25,985 nt of DNA, taken from positions 1 to 25,985 of the forward strand of contig JBFHRB010000011.1 of assembly GCA_041591915.1 (NCBI GenBank). The letters run 5' to 3'. Positions within the stretch are counted from its first letter, which is position 1; each line of letters opens with the position of its first letter. A program made the translations under genes and the position numbers. Shown here one piece after another: positions 1 to 10,188 of this stretch. Under the pieces are notes generated by a model. The model was given only the letters and a program-made list of their open reading frames with translations. It made no database searches and was not told the DNA's origin. This stretch comes from JBFHRB01 sp041591915 (GTDB taxonomy: Bacteria; Actinomycetota; Nitriliruptoria; Nitriliruptorales; Nitriliruptoraceae).

Positions 1-342
1 GACGAGGAGGTCAGGCCCGAGGAGTCCCTGGATGATGTTGACGCCCGGGTATCGCGCACGGTAGGGATCCGGACTTGGGGGTCCACCGTCGTTGCCCTCG
101 TAAGGGTCGACGACGGTCGCGCGGTATCCAGCCGCGTCCAGGGCTCCGGCCAACTCACACCGCGCACCCCCGAGGTCGAGGACGCGATCGCCAGCGGGCA
201 GGTGCTCCTGGACAGCCTCGAGGACCCACGGTCTTTGCGCGTCCTTCAGGTCTCCCTTCACACCTGTGAGGCCTGGATACTCCTCGCAGTAGCGCACGTA
301 ATCCCTGACGCGCGTGTAGCCCAGTGCGACAAGTTCGAACAT
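1..342 (-). CDS. Class I SAM-dependent methyltransferase, N-terminal part (runs off left edge)
   Basis: The minus strand is open from an ATG at 342 to the window edge, giving 114 residues that begin MFELVALGYTRVRDYV. Residues about 53-67 read VLDLGGARCELAGAL, followed by a strand ending in VVDPYEG. This is the glycine-rich motif I and the acidic end of strand beta-2 that bind S-adenosylmethionine in Rossmann-type methyltransferases. The substrate cannot be told because the C-terminal half is missing. The 54-base gap to the upstream VOC gene holds a TAGTCT at 380-385 on the minus strand that could be a -10 box, so the gene may have its own promoter. It could also be a readthrough gene of the VOC/MOSC operon. 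The family is fairly secure; the specific role is unknown. Confidence 0.6.
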   Translation of the reverse strand, partial: MFELVALGYTRVRDYVRYCEEYPGLTGVKGDLKDAQRPWVLEAVQEHLPAGDRVLDLGGARCELAGALDAAGYRATVVDPYEGNDGGPPSPDPYRARYPGVNIIQGLLGPDLLV

Positions 343-396
343 GCGGTACCGCCGGCGTCTCGATGGCTGGGACGACGGGAGACTAGACCCGGCCTG

Positions 397-1011
397 TCAC
401 CGGGGCGTCGGGCGGCTCGACAACACGGCCAGCGGTAGCCCGATCGACCGACGACCTCCCCGGACGGTCGCTATGCGACGGCCGGGCTGGATGGCGTCCC
501 TCGGCGCGCGGAGCCGGTCCCCCATCGCCGCCGCGGTCGCATCGAGGTCGGTGGTGGCGAACGCGAGGCCCCAGAAGGTGGCAGGGCCGCCGTCCGGCTC
601 GGGTGGGGCGATGAGCTCGATGACGCAGGTGCCTGCGAGGACGAACTCCTGCCACACCGTCTGACCGCGGAGCGGACCGATCCGCTGCCGTCGCGAGGTG
701 AGGCCGATCGTGGCCAGGGCCGTCAGCGTCCGGGCCATGTCCCCCGTCCCGACGACGACGTGGTCGACGAGGTCGACGCCGTTGGGGTGCGTAGGCCCCG
801 CGGGACACACGGCGCCCTGGGTCGTCGCCAGGCCGTCGACATGCCCCGCAGCCGAGGTGTCGAACGACCACTGGGTGATGCCCTCCGGCGCTTCGCCACC
901 GACACGGATACGGACGCGCCCGACGTCGACGTGGCCGTCTCGGACGGAGAACCCGAGCTCGGCCCAGGCCTCCTCCGGCGAGGGGATCCAGAGGCCGGTG
1001 AGCGTCGTCAC
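397..1011 (-). CDS. VOC-superfamily (glyoxalase-like) protein
   Basis: The protein has 204 residues and starts with GTG at 1011. It looks like two beta-alpha-beta-beta-beta modules of the vicinal-oxygen-chelate fold. The first strand of the recognisable module is VDLVDHVVVGTGDMARTLTA, followed by VWQEFVLAGTCVIELIAPPE and then FWGLAFATTDLDATAAAMGD. The metal-binding His (in LVDHVVV) and Glu (in CVIELIAP) are in the positions usual for glyoxalase/dioxygenase relatives, so metal binding is plausible. No substrate can be assigned. The start codon overlaps the stop of the MOSC gene in a GTGA, which implies translational coupling, and it is the last gene of the run that begins at 1938 or further upstream. 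The C-terminal 30 residues are Arg-rich and may be a poorly conserved tail. Confidence 0.75.
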   Translation of the reverse strand: MTTLTGLWIPSPEEAWAELGFSVRDGHVDVGRVRIRVGGEAPEGITQWSFDTSAAGHVDGLATTQGAVCPAGPTHPNGVDLVDHVVVGTGDMARTLTALATIGLTSRRQRIGPLRGQTVWQEFVLAGTCVIELIAPPEPDGGPATFWGLAFATTDLDATAAAMGDRLRAPRDAIQPGRRIATVRGGRRSIGLPLAVLSSRPTPR

Positions 1012-1532
1012 GGGTGGCCCTCGGGTGCATCCGCGGTTTCGATGGTCGAGGTCGGCCCGAGATCGCGGACGTCGTCGCCGACCGAGATGCGTCCGCCCTG
1101 GACGACGCGCGCGGTGATGCCGCCGTGCCCTCGCATCGCGTTGTACCCGCCGGGGCCGAGCGTCTCCTCCATCCGCGAGCAGGGGTGCGCGGGACCGGTG
1201 CCCTCGAGAACCGCTCCCCCGACCCGGAAACGCCGGTCGCGCAGGGCGCTCACGTTGATGCCGGAGACGCTGACGTTGCGTCGTGCATCCGCCGGGGCGA
1301 CGGGGTGGCCGACCAGCGCGGCCACGACGGCGAGATGCTCTGCCTGTATCAGGGTCACCTGGCGTTTCGACCGGCCGGACGAGGCGTGGTGGTCGCCACG
1401 CAGCCCGGTCCCGACCTCGGCCTGCACGCTCGCCACCACCTCGATGTCTCCTCGCCGCGCGGGAGACAGCCCGATCCAGTCCACCCGCCCCGGGGACGGG
1501 AAGGTCCCGCGCAGTTCGTGGAGGTCAGGCAT
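1008..1532 (-). CDS. MOSC domain-containing protein
   Basis: The protein has 174 residues beginning MPDLHELRGTFPSPGRVDWI. The ATG at 1532 is chosen because homology-like sequence starts there; upstream codons lie over the preceding gene. The order is that of small stand-alone MOSC proteins: an N-terminal GRVDWIGLSPARRGDIEVVA segment, a central RRNVSVSGINVSALRDRRFR strand pair, then GTGPAHPCSRMEETLGPGG with the conserved Cys, and a C-terminal GHGGITARVVQGGRISVGDDV. MOSC domains are sulfur-carrier and molybdenum-cofactor related modules (MoCo sulfurase C-terminal domain; YiiM and YuaD types). The conserved Cys is the expected persulfide site. The gene overlaps the upstream RHH gene by 8 bases and the downstream VOC gene by 4, so the three are probably translated together. 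Confidence 0.85.
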   Translation of the reverse strand: MPDLHELRGTFPSPGRVDWIGLSPARRGDIEVVASVQAEVGTGLRGDHHASSGRSKRQVTLIQAEHLAVVAALVGHPVAPADARRNVSVSGINVSALRDRRFRVGGAVLEGTGPAHPCSRMEETLGPGGYNAMRGHGGITARVVQGGRISVGDDVRDLGPTSTIETADAPEGHP

Positions 1533-1938
1533 CGTGAGGCGTCCTGTGGTCCAGGTCGCGGAGTCCGAGGTCGGCCACGACACCGGCCATCTCGTCGCCA
1601 CGATGGAGCTTCGACACGGCCGTCACGAACGCCGAGCGGTTCAGCCTGCAGGCGACCGCCAGCTCATCCAGCTCCTCACGCTCCTCGGCCGTCAGGTACA
1701 GCGCCGTGAAGGCCGGGTCCTCGACGCGCGGCCTCCTCGGGACCTCTCGCCCATCCAGTGCCTCTCGGAGCCGGCGGCCGTGCTCGGCCGCCGCGGCGAG
1801 CACGACGTCGCCTGCCGACCAGTCGAGGACCTCGCCTGCCTCCAGCAGCCACGCCTTGACGGGGCGTGGGAGCGTGAGCCCTACGTGCTTGCGGGGCTCT
1901 CCCCCACCCTTGCCCGCACGCGACCGCTTCGTCGGCAT
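1525..1938 (-). CDS. Putative tandem ribbon-helix-helix DNA-binding protein
   Basis: The protein has 137 residues from ATG 1938, preceded by a strong GGAGGTGAGGAC ribosome site. I do not recognise a named family. By eye it has two similar halves. Residues 18-62 have a strand with alternating polarity (HVGLTLPRPVKAWL), then two helices ending SAGDVVLAAAAEHGRRLREA. Residues 77-113 repeat the pattern (FTALYLTAEEREELDELA, then NRSAFVTAVSKLHRG). This is the ribbon-helix-helix layout, here as two copies in one chain, so a monomer could form the pseudo-dimer. The N-terminus is basic and probably disordered. It lies first in an overlapping run with MOSC and VOC genes, so autoregulation of that operon is a reasonable inference. 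An antitoxin is possible, but no toxin-like partner is seen. Confidence 0.55.
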   Translation of the reverse strand: MPTKRSRAGKGGGEPRKHVGLTLPRPVKAWLLEAGEVLDWSAGDVVLAAAAEHGRRLREALDGREVPRRPRVEDPAFTALYLTAEEREELDELAVACRLNRSAFVTAVSKLHRGDEMAGVVADLGLRDLDHRTPHDA

Positions 1939-1965
1939 GTCCTCACCTCCAGCCGGCCTTGCCCC

Positions 1966-1971
1966 GTTATA
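1966..1971 (-). promoter_or_regulatory. Candidate -10 box (TATAAC) for the RHH-MOSC-VOC operon
   Basis: TATAAC on the minus strand sits 27 bases before the ATG at 1938 and is an AT-rich island in very GC-rich DNA. A start site about 7 bases downstream would leave a leader of roughly 20 bases containing the Shine-Dalgarno GGAGGTGAG. No convincing -35 is visible at 16-19 bases spacing. Confidence 0.45.
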
Positions 1972-1997
1972 TGACGCGCTCGCGACCGTAGCCGGTG

Positions 1998-2021
1998 CGG
2001 CCCGCTCGGCCGAGCAGGCCG
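1998..2021 (-). terminator. Near-perfect GC palindrome after the unknown gene; possible terminator or operator
   Basis: A 24-base palindrome centred on CTCGGCCGAG, 8 bases beyond the stop codon of the gene ending at 2030. The only non-Watson-Crick position becomes a U-G wobble in minus-strand RNA. There is no U-tract and almost no loop, so it could equally be a regulator operator just upstream of the candidate promoter at 1966-1971. Confidence 0.35.
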
Positions 2022-2029
2022 ACCGCCCG

Positions 2030-2527
2030 TCAGCCGGCGAGCGCGACGTCGTTGCCGTCCGGGTCTCGGACCACGACCTCGTCGAACGTGGCGTAGAAGT
2101 CGAACTCCCTGCCCCCATCCGCCGTGAGGCGGACCGTCAGGCTGTGCGTCCGGCCGTCGGGGACCTGGGCCCGGCCCTCCATCGACCATCGCGGCGCCCA
2201 CTCCCCCCTGGTGGGGGCCGGACGATCCAACAGCTCGCCGGTCAGGACGGGGCCGTCGAAGGAGTCGACGACGTCGACCAGCTGGGCCTCCGTGAACGTC
2301 TCGAGGGTGACGGTCCCGTCCTGCATCCGACGCCGCAGGCTCGCCAGCACGACGTTGACGGGGTGAAGGACGACCTGCAGACGCCGGTCCTCTGGGGCGG
2401 GTTGCACCGGGTGGGCGGCCGGGTCCGGCTCGATCGTCGCCCCGAGCACACGGAACTTCGTGTCGAGCTCCAGGCCCCACAGACGGGCCCCCTCGAGGAC
2501 GGTCACGAGCGCAGCGACGTCCGTCAT
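2030..2527 (-). CDS. Conserved-looking protein of unknown function
   Basis: The protein has 165 residues starting MTDVAALVTVLEGARLWGLE. I do not recognise the family. It has no signal peptide and no membrane segment. It appears to be a soluble alpha/beta protein, with a strand-rich C-terminal half (SLTVRLTADGGREFDFYATFDEVVVRD is strand, turn, strand) and a helix around VNVVLASLRRRM. The start overlaps the stop of the TetR gene in ATGA, so it is coupled to that regulator. Guilt by association suggests a small effector or ligand-binding partner under TetR control, but this is inference only. The reading frame is supported by the overlap, by GC-rich third positions and by its clean end before a palindrome. 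Confidence 0.7.
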   Translation of the reverse strand: MTDVAALVTVLEGARLWGLELDTKFRVLGATIEPDPAAHPVQPAPEDRRLQVVLHPVNVVLASLRRRMQDGTVTLETFTEAQLVDVVDSFDGPVLTGELLDRPAPTRGEWAPRWSMEGRAQVPDGRTHSLTVRLTADGGREFDFYATFDEVVVRDPDGNDVALAG

Positions 2528-3132
2528 CCCTTCACCCCGTTCACGATCAGGTCGGCGAGGTAGCTCGCGAGCTCGTCCACGGGTACGTCGGGCGGGTTGA
2601 TCCCGTAGCTCACGAGGAGCCTGGCATAGGCGTCTGCAGCGACCTCGAGCTGTGCCTCGTCGAGGTGGGGCAGGTCCTCCGACAGCAGCTGGCGCAGGAC
2701 CGGCTGGAGCGCGGAGAGCACCGGGCCGGTCGACGTCGTGAGGAAGGGAAGCAGCGCCTCCGGGTCCGACTCGAGCAGCCGATCCAGGAGCGGATGGTCA
2801 CGCGCGAGGCGCAGGACCGTGGCGATGGCCCGTTCCATCTTCGGTCGCAGCTCGGTGATCCCGTCGACAGCGTCCAGCACTGCGGAGATGAAGTCCTCCT
2901 CCTCGCGGAGGATGACCGCCGAGACGAGGGCCCGCTTGTTCCCGAAGTACCGGTAGACGGTCTGGCGCGAGACGTCGGCCTCGTTGGCCACCAGCTCGAG
3001 CGTCAACCCGCCGATGCCCTCCGTGGCCGCCACGGCCAGCGTGGCATCGAGGATGGCGGCGCGCGTGTCCGCGACAGCCATCGCCCGTTGCTCCCTCGTC
3101 CGGTTCGTCGCGATGTTACGCCTGCGGCCCAC
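2524..3132 (-). CDS. TetR/AcrR-family transcriptional regulator
   Basis: The protein has 202 residues from a GTG at 3132. Residues about 22-66 form the TetR helix-turn-helix: ADTRAAILDATLAVAATEG, then LTLELVANEADVSRQTVYRY and FGNKRALVSAV. The C-terminal ligand domain is all-helical, as usual, and does not reveal the ligand. An alternative start is the ATG at 3081 (MAVADTRAAIL), which has GAGGGAG upstream. The GTG adds a basic arm, and its codons have coding-like third positions, so I keep it with some doubt. The gene is divergent from the SCO6745-family gene at 3189 with 56 bases between them, and it overlaps the unknown gene downstream. TetR proteins usually repress their own operon and the divergent neighbour. 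Confidence 0.9.
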   Translation of the reverse strand: MGRRRNIATNRTREQRAMAVADTRAAILDATLAVAATEGIGGLTLELVANEADVSRQTVYRYFGNKRALVSAVILREEEDFISAVLDAVDGITELRPKMERAIATVLRLARDHPLLDRLLESDPEALLPFLTTSTGPVLSALQPVLRQLLSEDLPHLDEAQLEVAADAYARLLVSYGINPPDVPVDELASYLADLIVNGVKG

Positions 3133-3154
3133 CTGTCACACGCCTGGGCGGCGC

Positions 3155-3160
3155 TACCTT
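3155..3160 (+). promoter_or_regulatory. Candidate -10 box (TACCTT) for the SCO6745-family gene
   Basis: TACCTT fits the TANNNT form seen before several starts in this window. It lies in the 56-base divergent spacer with the TetR gene and leaves a leader of about 20 bases to the ATG at 3189. No clear -35 is seen. Confidence 0.3.
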
Positions 3161-3188
3161 GCCAGCGAACCGCCGACCGGGATCGAAC

Positions 3189-3989
3189 ATGGACGCCGCC
3201 ACCGCCGCACGCGAAGCCGCCCCCGCCATCAGCGCGCTCGGGGCCCTGAGGTTCGGGCTCCACCAGGAACTCGCCGAACTCAACGATCGCCACCGCTGGC
3301 ATCGCGTCTACTTCGCCGGTCGAGCGGCGCCCGTCGCCCACTCGCCGCGACTCGCGGAAGCGTTGCTGTGGTTCTTCCCGTCCCACGCCGTCCAGTCCTC
3401 GCTGACCAGGGTCGCGGAGAAGCAGGACCTGGGGGAGTTCACGGCCGACTACCTCGAGGCTGTGGCGGCGGTCGGCGACCGGGTGTTCGCCGACACCCCT
3501 GACGCCGCGGAGCTCGCGGAGCTCATGCAGAGGCTGGTCGACGCGATCGACCACCGCGGGGCGCCCATGGCAGCGGCCTGGCACGACGTCCCCACGCCGG
3601 CCACGACGGGAGCGACGATCGAGCACCTCAGCATGATCCTGCGAGAGTTCCGCTTCGACCAGCACGTCCACGTGCTCGTGAGCCACGGCCTGCAGAGCGT
3701 CGAGGCGATCGCCCTCACCGCGCTGTGGAAGGACCGCGATCCGCAGGGCCAGGCCGAGTTCTTCGGCTGGCGCGAGGCGGAGGACCTCGGCGAGGCCATG
3801 CGCAGGCTCGAGGTGAGCGGACGCGTCGACGACCAGGGGAAGCTGACCGACCGGGGGCGCGAGGAGCGCGACGCGATGGAGGACCTGACGAACGCCCTGG
3901 CCTCGCAGCCGTGGTTCGCGCTCGATTCCGATGAGCGCGGTCGGCTCGTGGCCCTGCTCCGAGCCGCCGCCGACGCGATCAAGGGCTGA
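3189..3989 (+). CDS. SCO6745-family protein
   Basis: The protein has 266 residues from ATG 3189; a TTG at 3159 would add ten residues with no better ribosome site. It resembles the actinobacterial SCO6745 (SalK-like) family. Matching features are an N-terminal HRVYFAGRAAPVAHSPRLAEALLWFFPSH segment cut as YFAGRAAPV and LLWFFPSH, a central HRGAPMAAAWHDVPTP, then the signature-like ILREFRFDQHVHVLVSHGL, where other members have LREHRGDGH. The C-terminus LTDRGREERDAMEDLTN also fits. The biochemical role of this family is not established. Its position divergent from a TetR regulator suggests regulation by that protein. No signal peptide or membrane helix is present. Confidence 0.7.
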   Translation: MDAATAAREAAPAISALGALRFGLHQELAELNDRHRWHRVYFAGRAAPVAHSPRLAEALLWFFPSHAVQSSLTRVAEKQDLGEFTADYLEAVAAVGDRVFADTPDAAELAELMQRLVDAIDHRGAPMAAAWHDVPTPATTGATIEHLSMILREFRFDQHVHVLVSHGLQSVEAIALTALWKDRDPQGQAEFFGWREAEDLGEAMRRLEVSGRVDDQGKLTDRGREERDAMEDLTNALASQPWFALDSDERGRLVALLRAAADAIKG

Positions 3990-4041
3990 CCGACCCGTTT
4001 CACCAGCGCACGCCTGACGCGTCGTCCCACGGTCCCCCACC

Positions 4042-4064
4042 TACCCTGCGCCCGACACAGGAGG
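4042..4064 (+). promoter_or_regulatory. Candidate -10 (TACCCT) and Shine-Dalgarno (AGGAGG) for pepA
   Basis: TACCCT at 4042-4047 is followed by AGGAGG at 4059-4064 and the GTG start at 4069. A start of transcription about 7 bases after the box gives a leader near 15 bases that still holds the ribosome site. No consensus -35 is visible. Confidence 0.45.
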
Positions 4065-4068
4065 CACC

Positions 4069-5532
4069 GTGACGGCTCTACCCGCGTTCCGCGCGACCGC
4101 CGACGACGCGTCGGGACTGGCCGTCGACGCGCTGCTGATCGGCGTCAACACCAGCGGCGTCTGCGCCCACGAAGCCCTCCTCCGCGCGCTCGGGTACCGC
4201 GACGTGCCCTTCGACGAGACCTTCACGGGGCGCGTCGGCGAGTCGCTGCGGCTGGCCGGGAGCGGCATCGCCGCCCGTTCGGTGGTCCTGGTCGGCGTGG
4301 GCGAGGGCGAGCCCGGCGACGACGTCCGACGCAAGGCCGCCGGGTCCGCAGTTCGAGCACTCGGCGATGACGCGCGCAGCATCGCGATCCTCTCGACGTC
4401 CGATGACGTGGACAGCCTGGGCGCCCTGCTCGAGGGCGCAGCGAGCGGCGCCTACCGCTTCACCGAGGGTCGCTCGGAGCCGGACCGAACGGCGCTCCGA
4501 CGCGTCCTCCTCGCGGTGGACGACCACCAGCTCAAGGCAGCACGCGCCGCCGCTCGCCGCACCCGTACGACGATGGCCGCCGAGTACCTCGCGCGCGACC
4601 TCACCAACCGACCGCCAGCCGACAAGTCTCCGGCGGCGATGTGCGACTTCGCCCGCCGGGCCATGCCCGACGAGATCGAGGTCGAGGTCTGGGACGAGGC
4701 GCGTCTCGAGGACGAGAAGGCCGGTGGCCTGCTCGGCGTGGGCAGGGGCTCGTCACGGCCACCCCGCATGCTGATCCTCCGATACCGCCCGGACGACCCC
4801 GCCGGCCACGTCGCCCTGGTCGGCAAGGGGATCGTCTTCGACTCGGGCGGCATCGACCTCAAGCGCCCCTGGCCCTCGATGGCCACGATGAAGACGGACA
4901 TGGCGGGCTCGGCCGCCGTGATCGCGGCGATGTCTGCGCTCCCGGCGCTGAAGGTGAAGACCGCGGTGACCGGCATCGCGTGCCTCGCGGAGAACATGCC
5001 GTCAGGAGAGGCACAGCGCCCCGGTGACGTCCTGCGCACCCTCGATGGCACGACCGTCGAGGTGCGCAACACCGATGCCGAGGGGCGTCTCGTCCTCGCC
5101 GACGGGCTCGGCTACGCCCGTTCGCTCGACCCCGACGCGATCGTCGACCTCGCGACGCTCACCGGTGGTGTCATCTACGCACTCAGCGACCTGGCCTCCG
5201 GGGCGATGACCAACGACGTCGAGTTGCAGTCCGAGATCCTCACGGCCGCGGAGGCCTCAGGCGAGCCGATGTGGCCCCTCCCGCTCTGGGAGGACCTGCG
5301 CTACGACCTCGACTCCGACGTGGCCGACATCCGCAACCTCAACACCGCCCACGGCGGCAGCACGCTGTTCGGCGGGCTGTTCCTGCGCCACTTCGTCGGC
5401 GACGTGCCGTGGGTCCATCTCGACATCGCCGGAGCCTCGTACACGAAGAAGGCCCGACACCACTACCCCGTCGGCGCCACGGGAGCCGGGACGCGCACCA
5501 TCCTGCGCTGGCTCGCCGCGCGCAACGACTGA
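4069..5532 (+). CDS. pepA: Leucyl aminopeptidase (peptidase family M17)
   Basis: The protein has 487 residues, GTG start behind AGGAGG. It removes N-terminal residues from peptides in the cytosol as a hexameric two-zinc enzyme. The C-terminal catalytic domain shows the whole M17 set: GKGIVFDSGGIDLKR with Lys253 and Asp258, KTDMAGS with Asp277, and the family signature NTDAEGRL from residue 334 with Asp336 and Glu338. The N-terminal domain (about 1-165) is variable, as is normal, and the length is typical. The gene ends 16 bases before gcvP, so the two are probably co-transcribed. Peptide turnover releasing glycine for the glycine cleavage system is a simple functional link, but only an inference. 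Confidence 0.95.
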   Translation: MTALPAFRATADDASGLAVDALLIGVNTSGVCAHEALLRALGYRDVPFDETFTGRVGESLRLAGSGIAARSVVLVGVGEGEPGDDVRRKAAGSAVRALGDDARSIAILSTSDDVDSLGALLEGAASGAYRFTEGRSEPDRTALRRVLLAVDDHQLKAARAAARRTRTTMAAEYLARDLTNRPPADKSPAAMCDFARRAMPDEIEVEVWDEARLEDEKAGGLLGVGRGSSRPPRMLILRYRPDDPAGHVALVGKGIVFDSGGIDLKRPWPSMATMKTDMAGSAAVIAAMSALPALKVKTAVTGIACLAENMPSGEAQRPGDVLRTLDGTTVEVRNTDAEGRLVLADGLGYARSLDPDAIVDLATLTGGVIYALSDLASGAMTNDVELQSEILTAAEASGEPMWPLPLWEDLRYDLDSDVADIRNLNTAHGGSTLFGGLFLRHFVGDVPWVHLDIAGASYTKKARHHYPVGATGAGTRTILRWLAARND

Positions 5533-5548
5533 CCACCAGGAGCCCGCG

Positions 5549-8422
<2,874 letters not shown>

Positions 8423-8490
8423 GCACGGCGAAGCGGGGTCTGCGCTCGGCCTCTCGCGGGTTTCGGAGGCACGGGGAGCAGGTGAAGTCC

Positions 8491-8496
8491 TAGCCT
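8491..8496 (+). promoter_or_regulatory. Candidate -10 box (TAGCCT) for the alpha/beta hydrolase gene
   Basis: TAGCCT lies in the 96-base gap after gcvP, 22 bases before the ATG at 8519. GAGGCGAGGAC lies between and serves as the ribosome site. No clear -35 is seen, and the rest of the gap shows no other structure. Confidence 0.35.
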
Positions 8497-8518
8497 CCTG
8501 ACCGAGGCGAGGACGATC

Positions 8519-9367
8519 ATGGCCGGCAACCCGTTCGACGTGCCGCTCGACGGCACCCCCATGACGGTGGAGCGCCCCGATGGGACCCGCCTGCACACCG
8601 TGGTCCTCGGGTCCGGACCACGCACCGTGATGCTCGCGCACGGCTACGGCGGCTCCCAGAAGGGGTGGAACGTCGTCGGGGCGGCCCTGGCGCAGCAGGG
8701 CTTCCGGGTCATCGCCTTCGACCAGCGAGGGCACGGGCAGTCGACGGTGGGCAGCGACGGTGTCGGCACGTCCCAGATGGCATCGGACTACGCCGCCATC
8801 CTCGCGGCGCACGAGGCCCGGGACGCCATCCTGGTCGGGCACTCCATGGGTGGGTTCCTGAGCATCGCCTTCCTGCTTGACCACGACGGCCGCGAGCGCG
8901 TGGGCGGCCTGCTCCTCATGGCGACCTTCGCCGGCGACGTGGGCCGCAACAACCCCCAGAACAAGCTCCAGATACCGCTCATCCGCTCCGGCGTGCTCGT
9001 GCGACTCCTGGCTCTCCGGCCCGTCGCGGTCGGATTCACCAGGAGCCTCGTCGGTGTCCCCTTCGACAAGCGATACGTCGACCCGTTCGTCGACACGTTC
9101 CGGTCCCAGGACCACCGTCGCCTCGTCCCCATCCTGACGGCGCTCGTCGAGGAGAACCGGTACGACCGCCTCGGCGAGCTGACCCTGCCCACGACCGTCG
9201 TCGTCGGCTCTCGGGATCGGACCACGCCCCCCTTCCACACCGCGGACCTGCACGCCGGCATCGAGGGGTCGAGGCTCGTCGAGGTGCCGGACAAGGGCCA
9301 CTTCCTCAACTGGGAGGCGTCGGACACCATCGTCGCAGAGATCGCGGCACTGGCCGACCGCCTCTGA
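8519..9367 (+). CDS. Alpha/beta-fold hydrolase
   Basis: The protein has 282 residues starting MAGNPFDVPLDGTPMTVERP. It has the full alpha/beta hydrolase layout. The oxyanion segment is MLAHGYGGSQKGW at 38-50, the nucleophile elbow is GHSMGG with Ser109, the acid is Asp233 in GSRDRTTPP, and the catalytic His261 is in PDKGHFLNWEAS. The catalytic triad is therefore complete. FDQRGHGQS at 67-75 is typical of esterase, haloperoxidase-like and RsbQ-like members. The HGYGGSQ..W oxyanion block resembles RsbQ, but there is no PAS-phosphatase neighbour to support that role. No signal peptide is present, so it is cytosolic. The substrate is unknown. The gene ends just before a strong hairpin. Confidence 0.85.
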   Translation: MAGNPFDVPLDGTPMTVERPDGTRLHTVVLGSGPRTVMLAHGYGGSQKGWNVVGAALAQQGFRVIAFDQRGHGQSTVGSDGVGTSQMASDYAAILAAHEARDAILVGHSMGGFLSIAFLLDHDGRERVGGLLLMATFAGDVGRNNPQNKLQIPLIRSGVLVRLLALRPVAVGFTRSLVGVPFDKRYVDPFVDTFRSQDHRRLVPILTALVEENRYDRLGELTLPTTVVVGSRDRTTPPFHTADLHAGIEGSRLVEVPDKGHFLNWEASDTIVAEIAALADRL

Positions 9368-9389
9368 CGCAGGCAGCGCCCGGAACACC

Positions 9390-9417
9390 AGAGGCCGCAC
9401 CCGGGGGTGCGGCCTCT
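9390..9417. terminator. Bidirectional hairpin terminator between convergent genes
   Basis: Perfect 12-base arms (AGAGGCCGCACC and GGTGCGGCCTCT) around a CGGG loop. It lies 22 bases after the hydrolase stop and 21 bases beyond the pspA stop on the other strand. There is no long T-run, as is common in high-GC actinobacteria. It can serve both convergent genes. Confidence 0.85.
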
Positions 9418-9438
9418 ACTGTGCGTCGCTGCCTCGTA

Positions 9439-10149
9439 CTACAGCCCGAGCTCCGCCTTCAGCTCCTCGAGCTTTGCGTCGGCCTGGGTCATCGAGATGG
9501 CCTCGCGCAGCTCGGTCTCGGCGCCCTCGGGCGTGGCCTCGCGCAGCTCGGCCCGGGCCTGTGCCTCGGCGAGGCGCTTGTCGATCTTCTCCTCGACGTT
9601 GGCGAGGCTCGGCGCCTCGGTGTCGAGGGCGGTGTTGAGCGAGTCGAGCGCCTTGTTGACGCTCTCCTGCATCTTGGCCTGCTCGAGCGCACCGACCAGC
9701 TGCATCCGCTTGGCGGCGAGCTCCTGCAGGCGCATGGCGTTCTGCTCGACCGCCCGCTTGGCGTCCTCGGCCTGGTTGACCGCGACCTCGTACTGGCCCT
9801 TCAGGCCGTTGAGGTTGGACTCGGAGGCCTGGAGCTTCATCGCGATGGTCTGGGCCGCGCGGGTCCACTTCTCCATGCCCTCGGTGTCGCCCGCGTTCTT
9901 GGCGGCCTCGGCCTTGAGCAGCGCCTGCTTGGCCATCTCGCGCGCCTCGCCGACGTCGTCGGCGGCCTTCTCGATCTTGCGTTCGAGCTGGGTGCGGTGT
10001 GCGACGACCTTCGCGGCCTGGTTGCGGAGGTTCTGGTCGTGCTCCTTCGCCTCCTGGATGGCCTGCTCGATCTCGATCTCGGGATCCATCAAGGCGTTGG
10101 CCTTGGTGGAGAACAGAGCCTTCAGGTAGCCCCACATGCGCTTGAACAC
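9439..10149 (-). CDS. pspA: PspA/IM30 family membrane-stress protein
   Basis: The protein has 236 residues, GTG start with AAGGGA upstream, beginning MFKRMWGYLKALFSTKANAL. It is almost entirely alpha-helical and coiled-coil, rich in Glu, Lys, Gln and Ala. It has the family's N-terminal amphipathic helix, then MDPEIEIEQAIQEAKEHDQNL cut as DPEIEIEQAIQEAKE, and a long heptad region to about residue 190. PspA/IM30 proteins are ESCRT-III-like and polymerise on the inner face of the membrane to preserve its integrity. The C-terminal 45 residues form a further helix (DAKLEELKAELGL end). The TPM-domain gene lies 76 bases upstream on the same strand. PspA and TPM/DUF477 proteins occur together in other bacteria, so a shared envelope-stress role is likely. 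Confidence 0.92.
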   Translation of the reverse strand: MFKRMWGYLKALFSTKANALMDPEIEIEQAIQEAKEHDQNLRNQAAKVVAHRTQLERKIEKAADDVGEAREMAKQALLKAEAAKNAGDTEGMEKWTRAAQTIAMKLQASESNLNGLKGQYEVAVNQAEDAKRAVEQNAMRLQELAAKRMQLVGALEQAKMQESVNKALDSLNTALDTEAPSLANVEEKIDKRLAEAQARAELREATPEGAETELREAISMTQADAKLEELKAELGL

Positions 10150-10188
10150 GGTCGTGATCCCTTGGTGATGGTGGATGCGTTGGCGGCC

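Noticed and set aside
760..1974. Plus-strand frame of about 400 codons over the VOC, MOSC and RHH genes
   Set aside because: The minus-strand genes have ribosome sites, overlaps and family motifs. The plus-strand product is Arg/Pro-rich and unlike any family.
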